From JAAZMX01 sp035388025 (lineage in GTDB: Bacteria; Patescibacteriota; Patescibacteriia; UBA2196; GWA2-42-15), in assembly GCA_035388025.1 (NCBI GenBank), contig DAOOPA010000001.1, forward strand, positions 1-48,620: a stretch of 48,620 nt of DNA. The letters are read 5' to 3'. Positions 14,908 through 21,679 of this stretch are shown here, one piece after another. The position numbers were made by a program, and so were the translations under genes. Position 1 is the first letter of the stretch, and every line of letters begins with the position of its first letter. The notes beneath the pieces were generated by a model. It saw only the letters and a list, made by a program, of their open reading frames with translations. It searched no databases and had not been told where the DNA came from.

Positions 14908-15381
14908 ATGTCCAATCGTCATTTAGCCAGAACCGTGGCAATGCAAATTTTATTTGAATGGGATTTTAATAATCGTTCAGAGAAATTGAGCGAGGTTATA
15001 AATTATAACGTGAATGAGTTTGCGGTTGGATTGGACGAAGAAAGAGACTTTATTGAAAAATTGGTAAGGGGGGTGGTAAAGAACATGGCGGAGATTGACG
15101 AGACGATTGTCAAATACGCTCCAGAGTGGCCAATCGAGAAGATAACCATTATTGATCGGAGTGTTTTACGTTTGGGGATTTATGAGTTGATGATTGACAG
15201 AGAGGTGCCACCCAAGGTAGCGATCAACGAATCAATAGAAGTGGCCAAGGCTTATGGCGGAGAATCATCTGGTCGCTTTGTGAATGGAGTTCTGGGGTCG
15301 GTATATCGAGAGATAGAGGACAAGGATAGCGGGGTGATCACACCAGAGAGCCTGAAGAAACAGAAAACAGAGAAGATATAA
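14908..15381 (+). CDS. nusB: Transcription antitermination factor NusB (157 aa)
   Basis: NusB, with NusE (S10), binds boxA RNA in rRNA operon antitermination. The hallmark N-terminus RHLARTVAMQILFEWDF is present, as is the C-terminal half WPIEKITIIDRSVLRLGIYEL and KVAINESIEVAKAYGGESSGRFVNGVLGS. The last 20 residues form a charged tail. It belongs to a likely rpmF-nusB-rnc group. Confidence 0.96.
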   Translation: MSNRHLARTVAMQILFEWDFNNRSEKLSEVINYNVNEFAVGLDEERDFIEKLVRGVVKNMAEIDETIVKYAPEWPIEKITIIDRSVLRLGIYELMIDREVPPKVAINESIEVAKAYGGESSGRFVNGVLGSVYREIEDKDSGVITPESLKKQKTEKI

Positions 15382-15442
15382 GATTTATGATTTAAGATTT
15401 AGGAATATTTATATAAATTAATCAAAACAAAGAGTATCTTGA

Positions 15443-15483
15443 CACGGGATCCCTCCTCGCAGAACTCAAGCGGGGTCGGGATA
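15443..15483. repeat. Degenerate GC palindrome upstream of rnc
   Basis: CACGGGATCCCTCCTCGCAG and CTCAAGCGGGGTCGGGAT form an imperfect inverted repeat. It is related to the repeats at 13822-13975 and lies between nusB and rnc. Confidence 0.55.
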
Positions 15484-15498
15484 AATTAAAAATAATTT

Positions 15499-16209
15499 AT
15501 GGAAAAAAGAGAGCAGTTGCAAGAGCTGGAAACAGCGATTGAGATCGTTTTTAAGGATAAAAATTTTTTAAAAGAAGCCTTGGTGCATCGTTCTTATATA
15601 AATGAACATCCGAGTTTTGCTCTGGGTCACAATGAACGGTTGGAATTTTTGGGTGATGCGGTTTTGGAGTTGGTGGTGACTGAATATTTGTTTAAAAATT
15701 ATCCAAATCCCGAGGGCGAGTTGACCAACTGGCGGGCGGCTCTGGTCAACGCCAAGATGCTGGCCGAAGTTGGAAGTACTTTTGATTTATATAGCTATCT
15801 TTATTTATCACGAGGTGAGTCAAAAGACAATAATGCCAAAGCCAAGAATTATATTTTGGCCAATGCGGTAGAAGCTCTAATCGGAGCTATTTATCTGGAT
15901 CAGGGTTTTGGGGTAGCCAAGCAATTCATTAGCAGGGTTTTATTGATCAGATTGGACTATATTTTGGAACATAAGTTGTATATGGATGCCAAGTCACATT
16001 TTCAAGAGATTACCCAAGAAAAGATGGGTATTACGCCGAATTATAAAGTGGTGGAAGAGAGCGGGCCAGACCATAATAAGAAATTTGTAGTCGGGGTTTA
16101 TCTGGGAGAAGAATCAATTGCTCTTGGCGAAGGTACGAGCAAGCAGGAAGCCCAGATGGCGGCGGCGGAAAACGCACTAATACAGTGGGAGAACGAGGGG
16201 AAGATATAG
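15499..16209 (+). CDS. rnc: Ribonuclease III (236 aa)
   Basis: RNase III cleaves double-stranded RNA in rRNA and mRNA processing. The signature NERLEFLGDAVLELVV (about residues 43-58) carries the Mg-binding acidic residues, and ANAVEALIGAIYLD (about 129-142) carries the second acidic pair. A double-stranded RNA-binding domain begins at DAKSHFQEITQE (about 169) and ends with GTSKQEAQMAAAENAL. Full length. ATG 15499 is the natural start. Confidence 0.96.
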   Translation: MEKREQLQELETAIEIVFKDKNFLKEALVHRSYINEHPSFALGHNERLEFLGDAVLELVVTEYLFKNYPNPEGELTNWRAALVNAKMLAEVGSTFDLYSYLYLSRGESKDNNAKAKNYILANAVEALIGAIYLDQGFGVAKQFISRVLLIRLDYILEHKLYMDAKSHFQEITQEKMGITPNYKVVEESGPDHNKKFVVGVYLGEESIALGEGTSKQEAQMAAAENALIQWENEGKI

Positions 16210-16325
16210 GCCGGTAGGCGAGTGGGTTGGTAGGGATGTAGGATCGCAGGAATTGATAAAATCCAAAATCCTAAATCCAAAATAAGCACCAAGCTCAAAA
16301 TCCAAAATAATACATTAAGAATAAT

Positions 16326-16351
16326 AGGGCGTTCAAGAGGCGCTCTTTTTT
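16326..16351 (+). terminator. Intrinsic terminator after rnc
   Basis: AGGGCG and CGCTCT pair around a 9-nt loop (one G-T pair) and are followed by six T. It lies about 120 bases after rnc, past an AT-rich repeat. Confidence 0.75.
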
Positions 16352-16408
16352 GGTATGATGTATAAAGTATTATGTATAAAGGGTAGGGATGTCTGGCCGG
16401 GAATTTTT

Positions 16409-16436
16409 GCCTCCCTGAAAAAGGGAGGGGAGATGA
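16409..16436. repeat. Palindromic repeat, left edge of accessory island
   Basis: GCCTCCC, TGAAAAA and GGGAGGGG form a hairpin followed by AGATGAGGGG. The equivalent at 17318-17348 lies on the other side of the secreted-protein cassette. Confidence 0.6.
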
Positions 16437-16441
16437 GGGGT

Positions 16442-16469
16442 TTGACTAATTTTGGGGAAATGATACTGT
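16442..16469 (+). promoter_or_regulatory. Putative promoter of the secreted-protein transcript
   Basis: TTGACT (16442-16447) is followed 16 bases later by TACTGT (16464-16469) with an upstream TG (extended -10 style). The -10 match is only moderate. Confidence 0.45.
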
Positions 16470-16475
16470 TAAAGT

Positions 16476-16742
16476 ACAATTCACTGTGGTAAAACAAAGA
16501 TACAAAAAAGCAACTACAAATAAAACCGGGTGTTGAGCGTCGAAAACCCGGAGAAAGGAGGGAAAGAGTTCCAAATGATGGATGACAGGGGGAATGAGAA
16601 GCGGGATTAATCTCGCTTAATGGCAGATTGACTGCCGTGGTTTTGGAATAGCACTACTCCAATTGGGAGTATCTATTTCCGCGACCAACATTTTTAGTAA
16701 GGCTGTTTTTTTAACTCACGTGAGCTGAAAGGAGGAATCCTT
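16476..16742 (+). promoter_or_regulatory. Long structured 5' leader of the secreted-protein gene
   Basis: About 265 nt without a long ORF. Visible stems: ACCGGGT/ACCCGGA-type helix near 16526-16553, AAGCGGGATTAATCTCGCTT (16600-16619), GGCAG/CTGCC (16622-16636), ACTCC/GGAGT (16654-16669), and a long-range TTCCAAA (about 16569) with TTTGGAA (about 16643) enclosing the middle hairpins. A short reading frame with AGGAGGG upstream (ATG 16575, 11 codons) could be a leader peptide. The leader ends in a strong SD, AAAGGAGGAAT, before ATG 16743. It resembles a regulatory leader, but I recognise no named riboswitch class. Confidence 0.55.
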
Positions 16743-17201
16743 ATGAAAAAGCTCATCCTGCTTACTTGCATCCTGGTCCTGGCGGCGATGTCGCCACCCC
16801 AATCCTTGGCGATGAGCGCCCAGACCATGGATGAAGCGATCACGTCGACCGGCCCGAGTGTGTCGCCGCCGGTTAGCAACAACAGCGTGTTACAAAACGC
16901 CAACATGACCCAAGGGCAAACAGTGGCCAACGTGGCGAATCTGGAACAGATGACGGTGCTGATGGTGATCAGCCCGCCAGTCGTGAGCAATGACGCAAAC
17001 TACATCGTGGAAAACGCCAATGAGGCCCAAAATCAACAATCGGCCAATAATGTGGCGAAAAGCGAAATGATGACGGCCAGTGCTGACCTCTCACCGACGA
17101 TAGGTATGGTGATGAAATTTACTATCGTGGCGATTGCTGACGAATTCTGCAATACCACCAATCCGGTAGCCATCGATCGTATGGTCTGTCTGCGCGTCTG
17201 A
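16743..17201 (+). CDS. Secreted N/Q-rich repeat protein of unknown function (152 aa)
   Basis: The first 23 residues form a typical signal peptide (MKKLILLTCILVLAA... ending SLA). The mature part has two imperfect repeats of about 40 residues, near 46-78 and 87-119, each of the pattern NAN..Q.Q...NVA..E.MT......SP. The C-terminus has two Cys (about residues 136 and 149) that could pair. The N/Q-rich repeats recall curlin or fibre-forming proteins in style only. Base composition and codon use are more GC-rich than in the neighbours, and the SD is unusually strong, suggesting acquisition and high expression. It forms its own unit with a long leader and a strong terminator. Confidence 0.75.
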   Translation: MKKLILLTCILVLAAMSPPQSLAMSAQTMDEAITSTGPSVSPPVSNNSVLQNANMTQGQTVANVANLEQMTVLMVISPPVVSNDANYIVENANEAQNQQSANNVAKSEMMTASADLSPTIGMVMKFTIVAIADEFCNTTNPVAIDRMVCLRV

Positions 17202-17263
17202 CTGAAGGATGTACGTCTGCTACGTGATACTTGGGAACCCTGAAATTGAATAAATGTTCCAAA

Positions 17264-17300
17264 GGGGTGATGCGCTATGCGTGTCACCCCCAATTTTTTT
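17264..17300 (+). terminator. Strong intrinsic terminator of the secreted-protein unit
   Basis: A 12-bp stem (GGGGTGATGCGC with GCGTGTCACCCC, including G-T pairs) with a TAT loop is followed by seven T. Confidence 0.93.
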
Positions 17301-17317
17301 GTTTTGGACCTCACCCT

Positions 17318-17348
17318 CAGCCCCTCTCCTAAATAGGAGAGGGGGGCT
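17318..17348. repeat. Palindromic repeat, right edge of the secreted-protein cassette
   Basis: CCCCTCTCCTA and TAGGAGAGGGG (17321-17344) form a perfect 11-bp palindrome with an AA centre, extended by AGC/GCT. It is preceded by CCTCACCCTCAG. It matches the palindrome in the MEMO gene linker in style. Confidence 0.7.
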
Positions 17349-17355
17349 AGTTGGT

Positions 17356-17384
17356 TTGACTTGGGTTAAAAGTTGTGCTATACT
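17356..17384 (+). promoter_or_regulatory. Strong promoter of ncRNA 1
   Basis: TTGACT (17356-17361), a 17-base spacer, and TATACT (17379-17384): near-consensus sigma-70 elements with ideal spacing. No protein gene follows. Confidence 0.85.
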
Positions 17385-17390
17385 AATAAT

Positions 17391-17627
17391 AGATTAAGAA
17401 CTATCAGGTGAGCAATGATAGTTTTTAATTTGGCAAAAGAAGCAAGATAAAAATGATAATCAACGGGGCAGAAATATTTTTTTAAATATCAACCGCAAAA
17501 ATATGGAGCCCAAAATAATAAAATAGATTATCAAAAAATCAGTAGTGGTGAATGGCCAAGAGTAGAACCTTGAAAATTAATAAATTAAAACAAAAATCAA
17601 AAATCCCCAGAAGGGATTTTTTGTTTT
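17391..17627 (+). ncRNA. Unidentified structured ncRNA of about 235 nt
   Basis: A strong promoter and a terminator bracket a region with no meaningful ORF (only a 10-codon frame at 17452). Visible helices: AACTATCA/TGATAGTT (17399-17423), which is followed by TTTTT and could also act as an attenuator; GATAATC with GATTATC enclosing GGGC/GCCC and an AAATATTT hairpin (about 17455-17540); and CAAG/CTTG near 17563. I found no conserved blocks of RNase P, tmRNA, SRP or typical 6S RNA. It lies about 45 bases upstream of tRNA-Gly on the same strand. Confidence 0.65.
17598..17627 (+). terminator. Terminator of ncRNA 1
   Basis: AAAAATCCC and GGGATTTTTT pair around CAGAA, followed by TTGTTTTT. Confidence 0.9.
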
Positions 17628-17671
17628 TGACATAAGAAAATAGTTCTGCTAAGATATTATAAGAATAGTTC

Positions 17672-17746
17672 GCGGGTATCGTATAATAGCTATTATGCGT
17701 CCTTGCCAAGGACGAGAAACGGGTGCGATTCCCGTTACCCGCTCCA
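17672..17746 (+). tRNA. tRNA-Gly (GCC), CCA encoded
   Basis: Acceptor GCGGGTA/TACCCGC, anticodon stem CGTCC/GGACG and loop TTGCCAA, giving anticodon GCC. The discriminator is T and CCA is encoded. This is the only plus-strand tRNA in the window. Confidence 0.97.
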
Positions 17747-17749
17747 AAA

Positions 17750-17776
17750 AATCACCTAAGGGTTAGGTGGTTTTTT
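17750..17776 (+). terminator. Terminator after tRNA-Gly
   Basis: CACCTAA and TTAGGTG pair around GGG and are followed by GTTTTTTG. Confidence 0.92.
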
Positions 17777-17787
17777 GTTTGGGGAAA

Positions 17788-17827
17788 ATAAAAAAGCCCT
17801 GCTGTATTTGGTTTGGTGGCAGGGCTT
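17788..17827 (-). terminator. Terminator of the radical SAM/peptide operon
   Basis: On the minus strand AAGCCCTGC and GCAGGGCTT form a 9-bp stem followed by a T run, 22 bases after the peptide stop codon. It closes the two-gene operon. Confidence 0.9.
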
Positions 17828-17848
17828 ACGAACCGAGGCGATCACGGT

Positions 17849-18001
17849 TTAGTTGTGTGGTTGGTCATCGTGGCGAGAGCAGGCACAGCTGGTTGGCTCT
17901 TGGGTTTTTTTGATACCCTCGATTCCCTTAAAGAGCCGATCCTCTTGTTCCTTTTGTTTGATAAGGAATAAGAGGATGAGAGGACTTATTAGAGGGGTCA
18001 T
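17849..18001 (-). CDS. Putative radical-SAM-modified precursor peptide (50 aa)
   Basis: A 50-codon frame from ATG 18001 to TAA 17849. The SD TAAGGAG overlaps the stop codon of the radical SAM gene and sits six bases before the ATG, so the two genes are translationally coupled. The N-terminal half is hydrophobic (LISPLILLFLI), then charged (KQKEQEDRLFKG). The C-terminus SCACSRHDDQPHN carries two Cys separated by one residue. A short Cys-containing peptide directly after a radical SAM/SPASM enzyme is the arrangement of ribosomally made, modified peptides. The leader/core split is inferred. No similarity to a named peptide class is recognised. The alternative is a small unmodified membrane peptide. 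Confidence 0.65.
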   Translation of the reverse strand: MTPLISPLILLFLIKQKEQEDRLFKGIEGIKKTQEPTSCACSRHDDQPHN

Positions 18002-18011
18002 GTTCGTCTCC

Positions 18012-19133
18012 TTACGAATTAGAACACCCTTTTGGTTTGAGTCCGGCTTGAAAATATAAAAGCCGGAGTGGATTGCATATCGAACAGATACAGCTTGCGC
18101 ATTGGACTAGGGGTTTATTTATTGATTTGGTTTGTTTTTTTAGTTTATACTTTATGAAGAAAGAAAATATATTAAAACCTCTACACATAACCCTGGCGGT
18201 TTGGCACGGGAGCACTTGGCCGGAGCTGGTGATATGAATGAAATATTTTCCGGCTTGGCAGGTTTGCTCAGGCGTTTTATCCGCTGGGGGATTGATGGAT
18301 TGTACCACGTCTGGGCAGTCTACCGCGTAATGAAGTGGTGTTGGGCTCCCAGAGAATGTCGGGGTAATACTACCGCTGACAAACCAACTAAAACCAAATT
18401 GTTGGCACAGGTTGATCATCTCATCAATCTCACGCTCATTTTTTTGGGTGATGATAATATTGATATGAGTGTTTATTCCAGAAGATTTTAATATTTTTAG
18501 GCCGGCTAGAAAGCAAGCATATGATCCACTAATGCCAGTATAACAGTTGTATGTTCTGGCGCTGGCTCCATACATACTTAGAGTAATTTGATAAGGTGGC
18601 TTTTCTTGGATAAGTTGCTTGAGTCGAGTATTTAATGAGAAATAAAATCCGTTGGTTTGGATTTTAATTAAAAAGCCTAGATCATAAGCTTCTTCGTATA
18701 AGTTACAGAAGTCTGGCGAACTGGTGGGTTCGCCACCTGTAAGCTGGAGCCAGGTGCAACCAAGTTTTTCCAGTTTTTTGAGGACCTTAATTTTTTGTTG
18801 ACAAGGTAGCTCTTGTTCTTTAATGCCTTTCATAACGCAGATAGCACAGTGGTATGGGCAATAATTGGTGACGGCCCAGCTGGCTTTGAGGATATTCATG
18901 CTCCCTTTTGGCCGGAGGATAAAAATATCCCTGGCGGTTTTTCCTTGGGTGTTTGTTCCCATACGAGCCAGAACTTTAGTCAGAGAATCACCGACCGGTC
19001 CGTCAAAAAGATAAACGGTCCTAATATATTCGTATTGATCAGCAGTTAAAACATACTCTAGATAAGCAGGGCGGCTGACCATCACCCACGCTTGTCTTGT
19101 TGAATCAAAGAAGACAACGACGTCGGGCTTCAT
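18012..19133 (-). CDS. Radical SAM/SPASM-like peptide maturase (373 aa)
   Basis: The radical SAM cluster motif CPYHCAIC (Cys 92, 96, 99) is followed by TWLQLTGGEPTSS, the GGEP SAM-binding motif. The C-terminus has a SPASM/twitch signature, C-x12-G-x4-C (in CQAG...SSGQVLPC), then CASCICSIC, so auxiliary Fe-S clusters are likely. Residues 1-80 before the barrel have the strand-rich, LTADQYEYI...DGPVGDSL pattern of PqqD-like RiPP recognition elements (weaker inference). Enzymes of this design cross-link or epimerise peptides. The gene has its own promoter (19189-19217) and SD (AGGGAGG) and is followed by the 50-aa peptide gene and a terminator. Confidence 0.85.
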   Translation of the reverse strand: MKPDVVVFFDSTRQAWVMVSRPAYLEYVLTADQYEYIRTVYLFDGPVGDSLTKVLARMGTNTQGKTARDIFILRPKGSMNILKASWAVTNYCPYHCAICVMKGIKEQELPCQQKIKVLKKLEKLGCTWLQLTGGEPTSSPDFCNLYEEAYDLGFLIKIQTNGFYFSLNTRLKQLIQEKPPYQITLSMYGASARTYNCYTGISGSYACFLAGLKILKSSGINTHINIIITQKNEREIDEMINLCQQFGFSWFVSGSITPTFSGSPTPLHYAVDCPDVVQSINPPADKTPEQTCQAGKYFIHITSSGQVLPCQTARVMCRGFNIFSFFIKYKLKKQTKSINKPLVQCASCICSICNPLRLLYFQAGLKPKGCSNS

Positions 19134-19188
19134 ATAGCCTCCCTTTCTGTGGTTTTTAAGGTTGTTTGATTAATTTTATTTACCTTAT

Positions 19189-19217
19189 AGTTTAAGTCTT
19201 TATTCGGGAATAGTCAA
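19189..19217 (-). promoter_or_regulatory. Promoter of the radical SAM/peptide operon
   Basis: On the minus strand TTGACT (19212-19217), a 17-base spacer, and TAAACT (19189-19194). Transcription would start near 19182, about 50 bases before the ATG. Confidence 0.8.
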
Positions 19218-19249
19218 GGGAAACAAACAAATTACATGAAGGGTGAAAT

Positions 19250-19468
19250 TTATTTTATTTCTATCAGCTTTTGTCTGGCAGTTTCACCTTTGACGATGGT
19301 GAGGCGGGATTTGGGGATTTTGAGGTGGGCGGAGAGGAGTTTTATTGTAGCTTCATTGGCTTTGCTTTTGTCCGGAGCGGCGGTGGTATGGATGACAAAA
19401 TGAGAGTCGTCTAGCTGGGTGACTTGGTTGAGTTTGGATTTGGGAGAAACTTTGACGTATAAAAGCAT
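19250..19468 (-). CDS. DUF167/YggU family protein (72 aa)
   Basis: The short sequence has the DUF167 signature: VKVSPKSKLNQV at the N-terminus, HTTAAPDKSKANEATIKLLSAHL in the middle (the APPxxGKAN-type motif) and SRLTIVKGETARQKLIEI at the end. The family is widespread, structurally known and functionally unassigned. It is eight bases downstream of the HD-protein gene and likely co-transcribed with it. Confidence 0.92.
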   Translation of the reverse strand: MLLYVKVSPKSKLNQVTQLDDSHFVIHTTAAPDKSKANEATIKLLSAHLKIPKSRLTIVKGETARQKLIEIK

Positions 19469-19476
19469 ATTAGAAA

Positions 19477-20088
19477 TTAGATATTGAGGGATTTTTCATA
19501 TTGATTTAAATAACGTTCGATTTTTTTGATTTCATTTTTTAAGTCCTTTTTGCAGAAAGGTAAAGTGAGGTTGGTTACTTTTTCGTTGAATTTAAACTTT
19601 ACAAATTTAAGGGCATCGGTTGGGCTCATACCTTCCCTAAGTAAAGTTTTTAGAAACAGTGTGGTATTTTTTAAGGATAAAAATTTATAGCTATCCGCGT
19701 TGGCGATTATTTTGGCTCCCAGACTAGTGAATCCTGTATTTTCGTGGTGTCGCAAGACACCCTCTAATATTTTTTGTTTGTCCTCAGCTGGCAGGTTAAA
19801 TTTGTTTAAAAAATTTTTGGCGTCTTCATAGCACATCTTGGAGTGGTCCTCCATTTTGCCGATGGCCCTGGCTTTCCCTAGGCTTATATCTTCAAGGATG
19901 GTTCCCAGAAGAATTAATTTTTTGTTTACTTTGTAATAATTGGCGATTTTTTGTCCGCCAGCATTGGAACTATTGTAAGCCCAGGTTGAGGGGGCATCAT
20001 ATTTGTTTATTTCTTTTTTAGCCCAAATGTCAGCGGCTTCTATGGCGCGTTTATATTCGGCGATAGTTTGTTTGCTTTTTATTATCAT
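19477..20088 (-). CDS. HD-domain-like protein (203 aa)
   Basis: All-helical, with MEDHSKMCYEDA (about residues 80-91), EGVLRHHENTGF (about 109-120) and AKIIANADSY (about 125-134). These resemble the spaced His/Asp motifs of HD-superfamily phosphohydrolases acting on nucleotides, but the exact HD doublet is not classic, so this is a divergent member. The ATG at 20088 overlaps the stop of the phosphoesterase gene by ATGA, so the pair is translationally coupled. The C-terminal third is Lys-rich. The substrate is unknown. Confidence 0.65.
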   Translation of the reverse strand: MIIKSKQTIAEYKRAIEAADIWAKKEINKYDAPSTWAYNSSNAGGQKIANYYKVNKKLILLGTILEDISLGKARAIGKMEDHSKMCYEDAKNFLNKFNLPAEDKQKILEGVLRHHENTGFTSLGAKIIANADSYKFLSLKNTTLFLKTLLREGMSPTDALKFVKFKFNEKVTNLTLPFCKKDLKNEIKKIERYLNQYEKSLNI

Positions 20089-20576
20089 ATTAATTCCAAA
20101 ATTTTTAATTCTAACTTATTGGTGGTTGTGTCCCAAACGGCAAAGGTGGCTTTGGTGAACATGCCGGCAAGGGTACCGGGGTTGGCGAGAATGGTTTTAT
20201 TGATTTGCTCGATCCAGGGCTTGTGGTTGTGACCGTAGAAGATAAAATTATATTGATTGGTGGCGGCAAGGTTTTTAGCGTCTTTGGGGTGGTGAGTAAG
20301 CACAATTTTTTTGTGAGCAATATTTAGTTTGGCTAGGTTATGATAAATTTTGAGATGGGTAAATTTTTTGAGCAGGTTGACGTTGGGATAATCAGCGTTG
20401 CCTAGAATAAGAAAGATTGGCCTAGTAAAATTGGCGGCGATTACTTTTATTGTTGCGGTAGAACCAGTGTCGCCGAGAATAAGAAGTTTTTTCACTTGAT
20501 GGTTTTTAGCCCAGGAGAGAAATTTTTCCAGATTAGTAAGATTGTCGTGAAGGTCGGAGATGATAGCGACTCTCAT
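20085..20576 (-). CDS. YfcE/MJ0936-type metallophosphoesterase (163 aa)
   Basis: The five metal motifs are visible: ISDLHDN (residues 5-11), LGDTGST (about 34-40), LGNAD (about 59-63), LTHHPKD (about 90-96) and YGHNHKP (about 114-120). Such enzymes hydrolyse phosphodiesters with Mn. I start at ATG 20576 (MRVAIISDLHDN); an upstream in-frame ATG at 20600 lies in a TTTAAGCATTTAAAC-type repeat. It ends in an ATGA overlap with the HD protein. Confidence 0.9.
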   Translation of the reverse strand: MRVAIISDLHDNLTNLEKFLSWAKNHQVKKLLILGDTGSTATIKVIAANFTRPIFLILGNADYPNVNLLKKFTHLKIYHNLAKLNIAHKKIVLTHHPKDAKNLAATNQYNFIFYGHNHKPWIEQINKTILANPGTLAGMFTKATFAVWDTTTNKLELKILELI

Positions 20577-20613
20577 ATAAGCATTTAAACATTTAAGCAT
20601 TTAAACATAGCAA

Positions 20614-21465
20614 CTATTGAGAGTTGCGTAGCGATTTGAGGATGGCAATATCTTTTTTACGGCGGGAGTCAGTGGGGGTTTCGAGAATCAGATCAACTTC
20701 TAGTTTATTTTTTTGCAAATATTTTATTAAGGCTGAAAACCCAGCAAGTCCGATTTGGCCAGAACCCAAGTTTTCGTGGCGGTCAGAGTGGGAGCCGAGA
20801 GCGACTTTGGAATCATTGAGGTGGATGAGTTTTAATTTTTTCAAGCCGATAGTTTTGTCAAATTGACTAAAAGTTTTTTGAACAGATTTTTCATCACGGA
20901 GGTCATAGCCGGAGGCAAAGGCGTGGGCGGAGTCAAAACAAACACCAAGACTTTTTTGTATAATGGGGTGTGTATTATGTATTATGGCGTTGATTTCCTC
21001 AAAGGTATCGCCGATGATTTGTCCAGAACCGGCAGACATTTCAATTAAAAATTTGGTAGAACCATGATAATCAGTAAGAACTTTTTCCAGGCCGATGACG
21101 ACTTTTTTGAGCGATGCTTTTTCACCCAGGTCTTTGGCGGAACCAAGATGGGTCATTAAATATTTAACACCGAGCAGAGAGCCGCGTTCCAATTCTTCAC
21201 GCAAGACAGAGATGGAGCCATAGTAGATGCGATTATTCGAAGAGGCAAGATTGATAAAATATGGAGCATGGAGATAAAAATTTTCAAACCCCAATTTTCG
21301 GTTGGCCGTCTTAAATTTTTTTAGGTCAGTGGGGGTGAGCTTTCTGGCTGGGCCGCCTTGAGGCGAACGTGAAAAAAACTGGTAGCATTCGCAACCTTGT
21401 TTTTTGGCGTTGGCTGGGGCATTTTCGAGACCGCCAGCGGCGGAGATGTGGGCGCCGATGAGCAT
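20614..21465 (-). CDS. nfo: Endonuclease IV (283 aa)
   Basis: AP endonuclease cutting abasic sites and some oxidised bases, using three zinc ions. The N-terminus IGAHISAAGGLENA is diagnostic. YLMTHLGSAKD, FLIEMSAGSGQ, VCFDSAHAFASG, IHLNDSKVALGSHSDRHENLG and DLILETP provide the metal-binding His, Glu and Asp residues. Length is normal. It is 38 bases upstream of the phosphoesterase gene on the same strand. With EndoQ it makes a base-lesion repair set. Confidence 0.96.
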   Translation of the reverse strand: MLIGAHISAAGGLENAPANAKKQGCECYQFFSRSPQGGPARKLTPTDLKKFKTANRKLGFENFYLHAPYFINLASSNNRIYYGSISVLREELERGSLLGVKYLMTHLGSAKDLGEKASLKKVVIGLEKVLTDYHGSTKFLIEMSAGSGQIIGDTFEEINAIIHNTHPIIQKSLGVCFDSAHAFASGYDLRDEKSVQKTFSQFDKTIGLKKLKLIHLNDSKVALGSHSDRHENLGSGQIGLAGFSALIKYLQKNKLEVDLILETPTDSRRKKDIAILKSLRNSQ

Positions 21466-21572
21466 AAGGAAGGACGATAAGTTGATATAATATAGGTTAT
21501 TGTAGCAAGATTGTTAGGATGAAACAATGGTATTAAATTTAAAATTAAAAACTCAAAAATCAAAATTGTGGT

Positions 21573-21590
21573 ATTCCGCTAGCGCGGGAT
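21573..21590. repeat. GC palindromic repeat
   Basis: ATTCCGC-TAGC-GCGGGAT, preceded by GTGGT and followed by GGA. A near copy lies at 40402-40418, and a partial one near 8795-8812. Confidence 0.7.
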
Positions 21591-21647
21591 GGATTCATTT
21601 TTAACTTTAAATTGTCATTTTGCATTTTGATTTTTGATATTTGAATT

Positions 21648-21671
21648 TAAAAAACCGCCGGCTTGGCGGTT
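21648..21671 (-). terminator. Terminator of the trigger factor gene
   Basis: On the minus strand AACCGCC and GGCGGTT pair around a 5-nt loop and are followed by TTTTTT, nine bases after the stop. Confidence 0.9.
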
Positions 21672-21679
21672 CTTGAGGG

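Noticed and set aside
17853..18059. Plus-strand open frame overlapping the peptide gene
   Set aside because: It starts with TTG, runs into the antisense of the radical SAM gene, and has no SD. The minus-strand peptide has SD, coupling and terminator.
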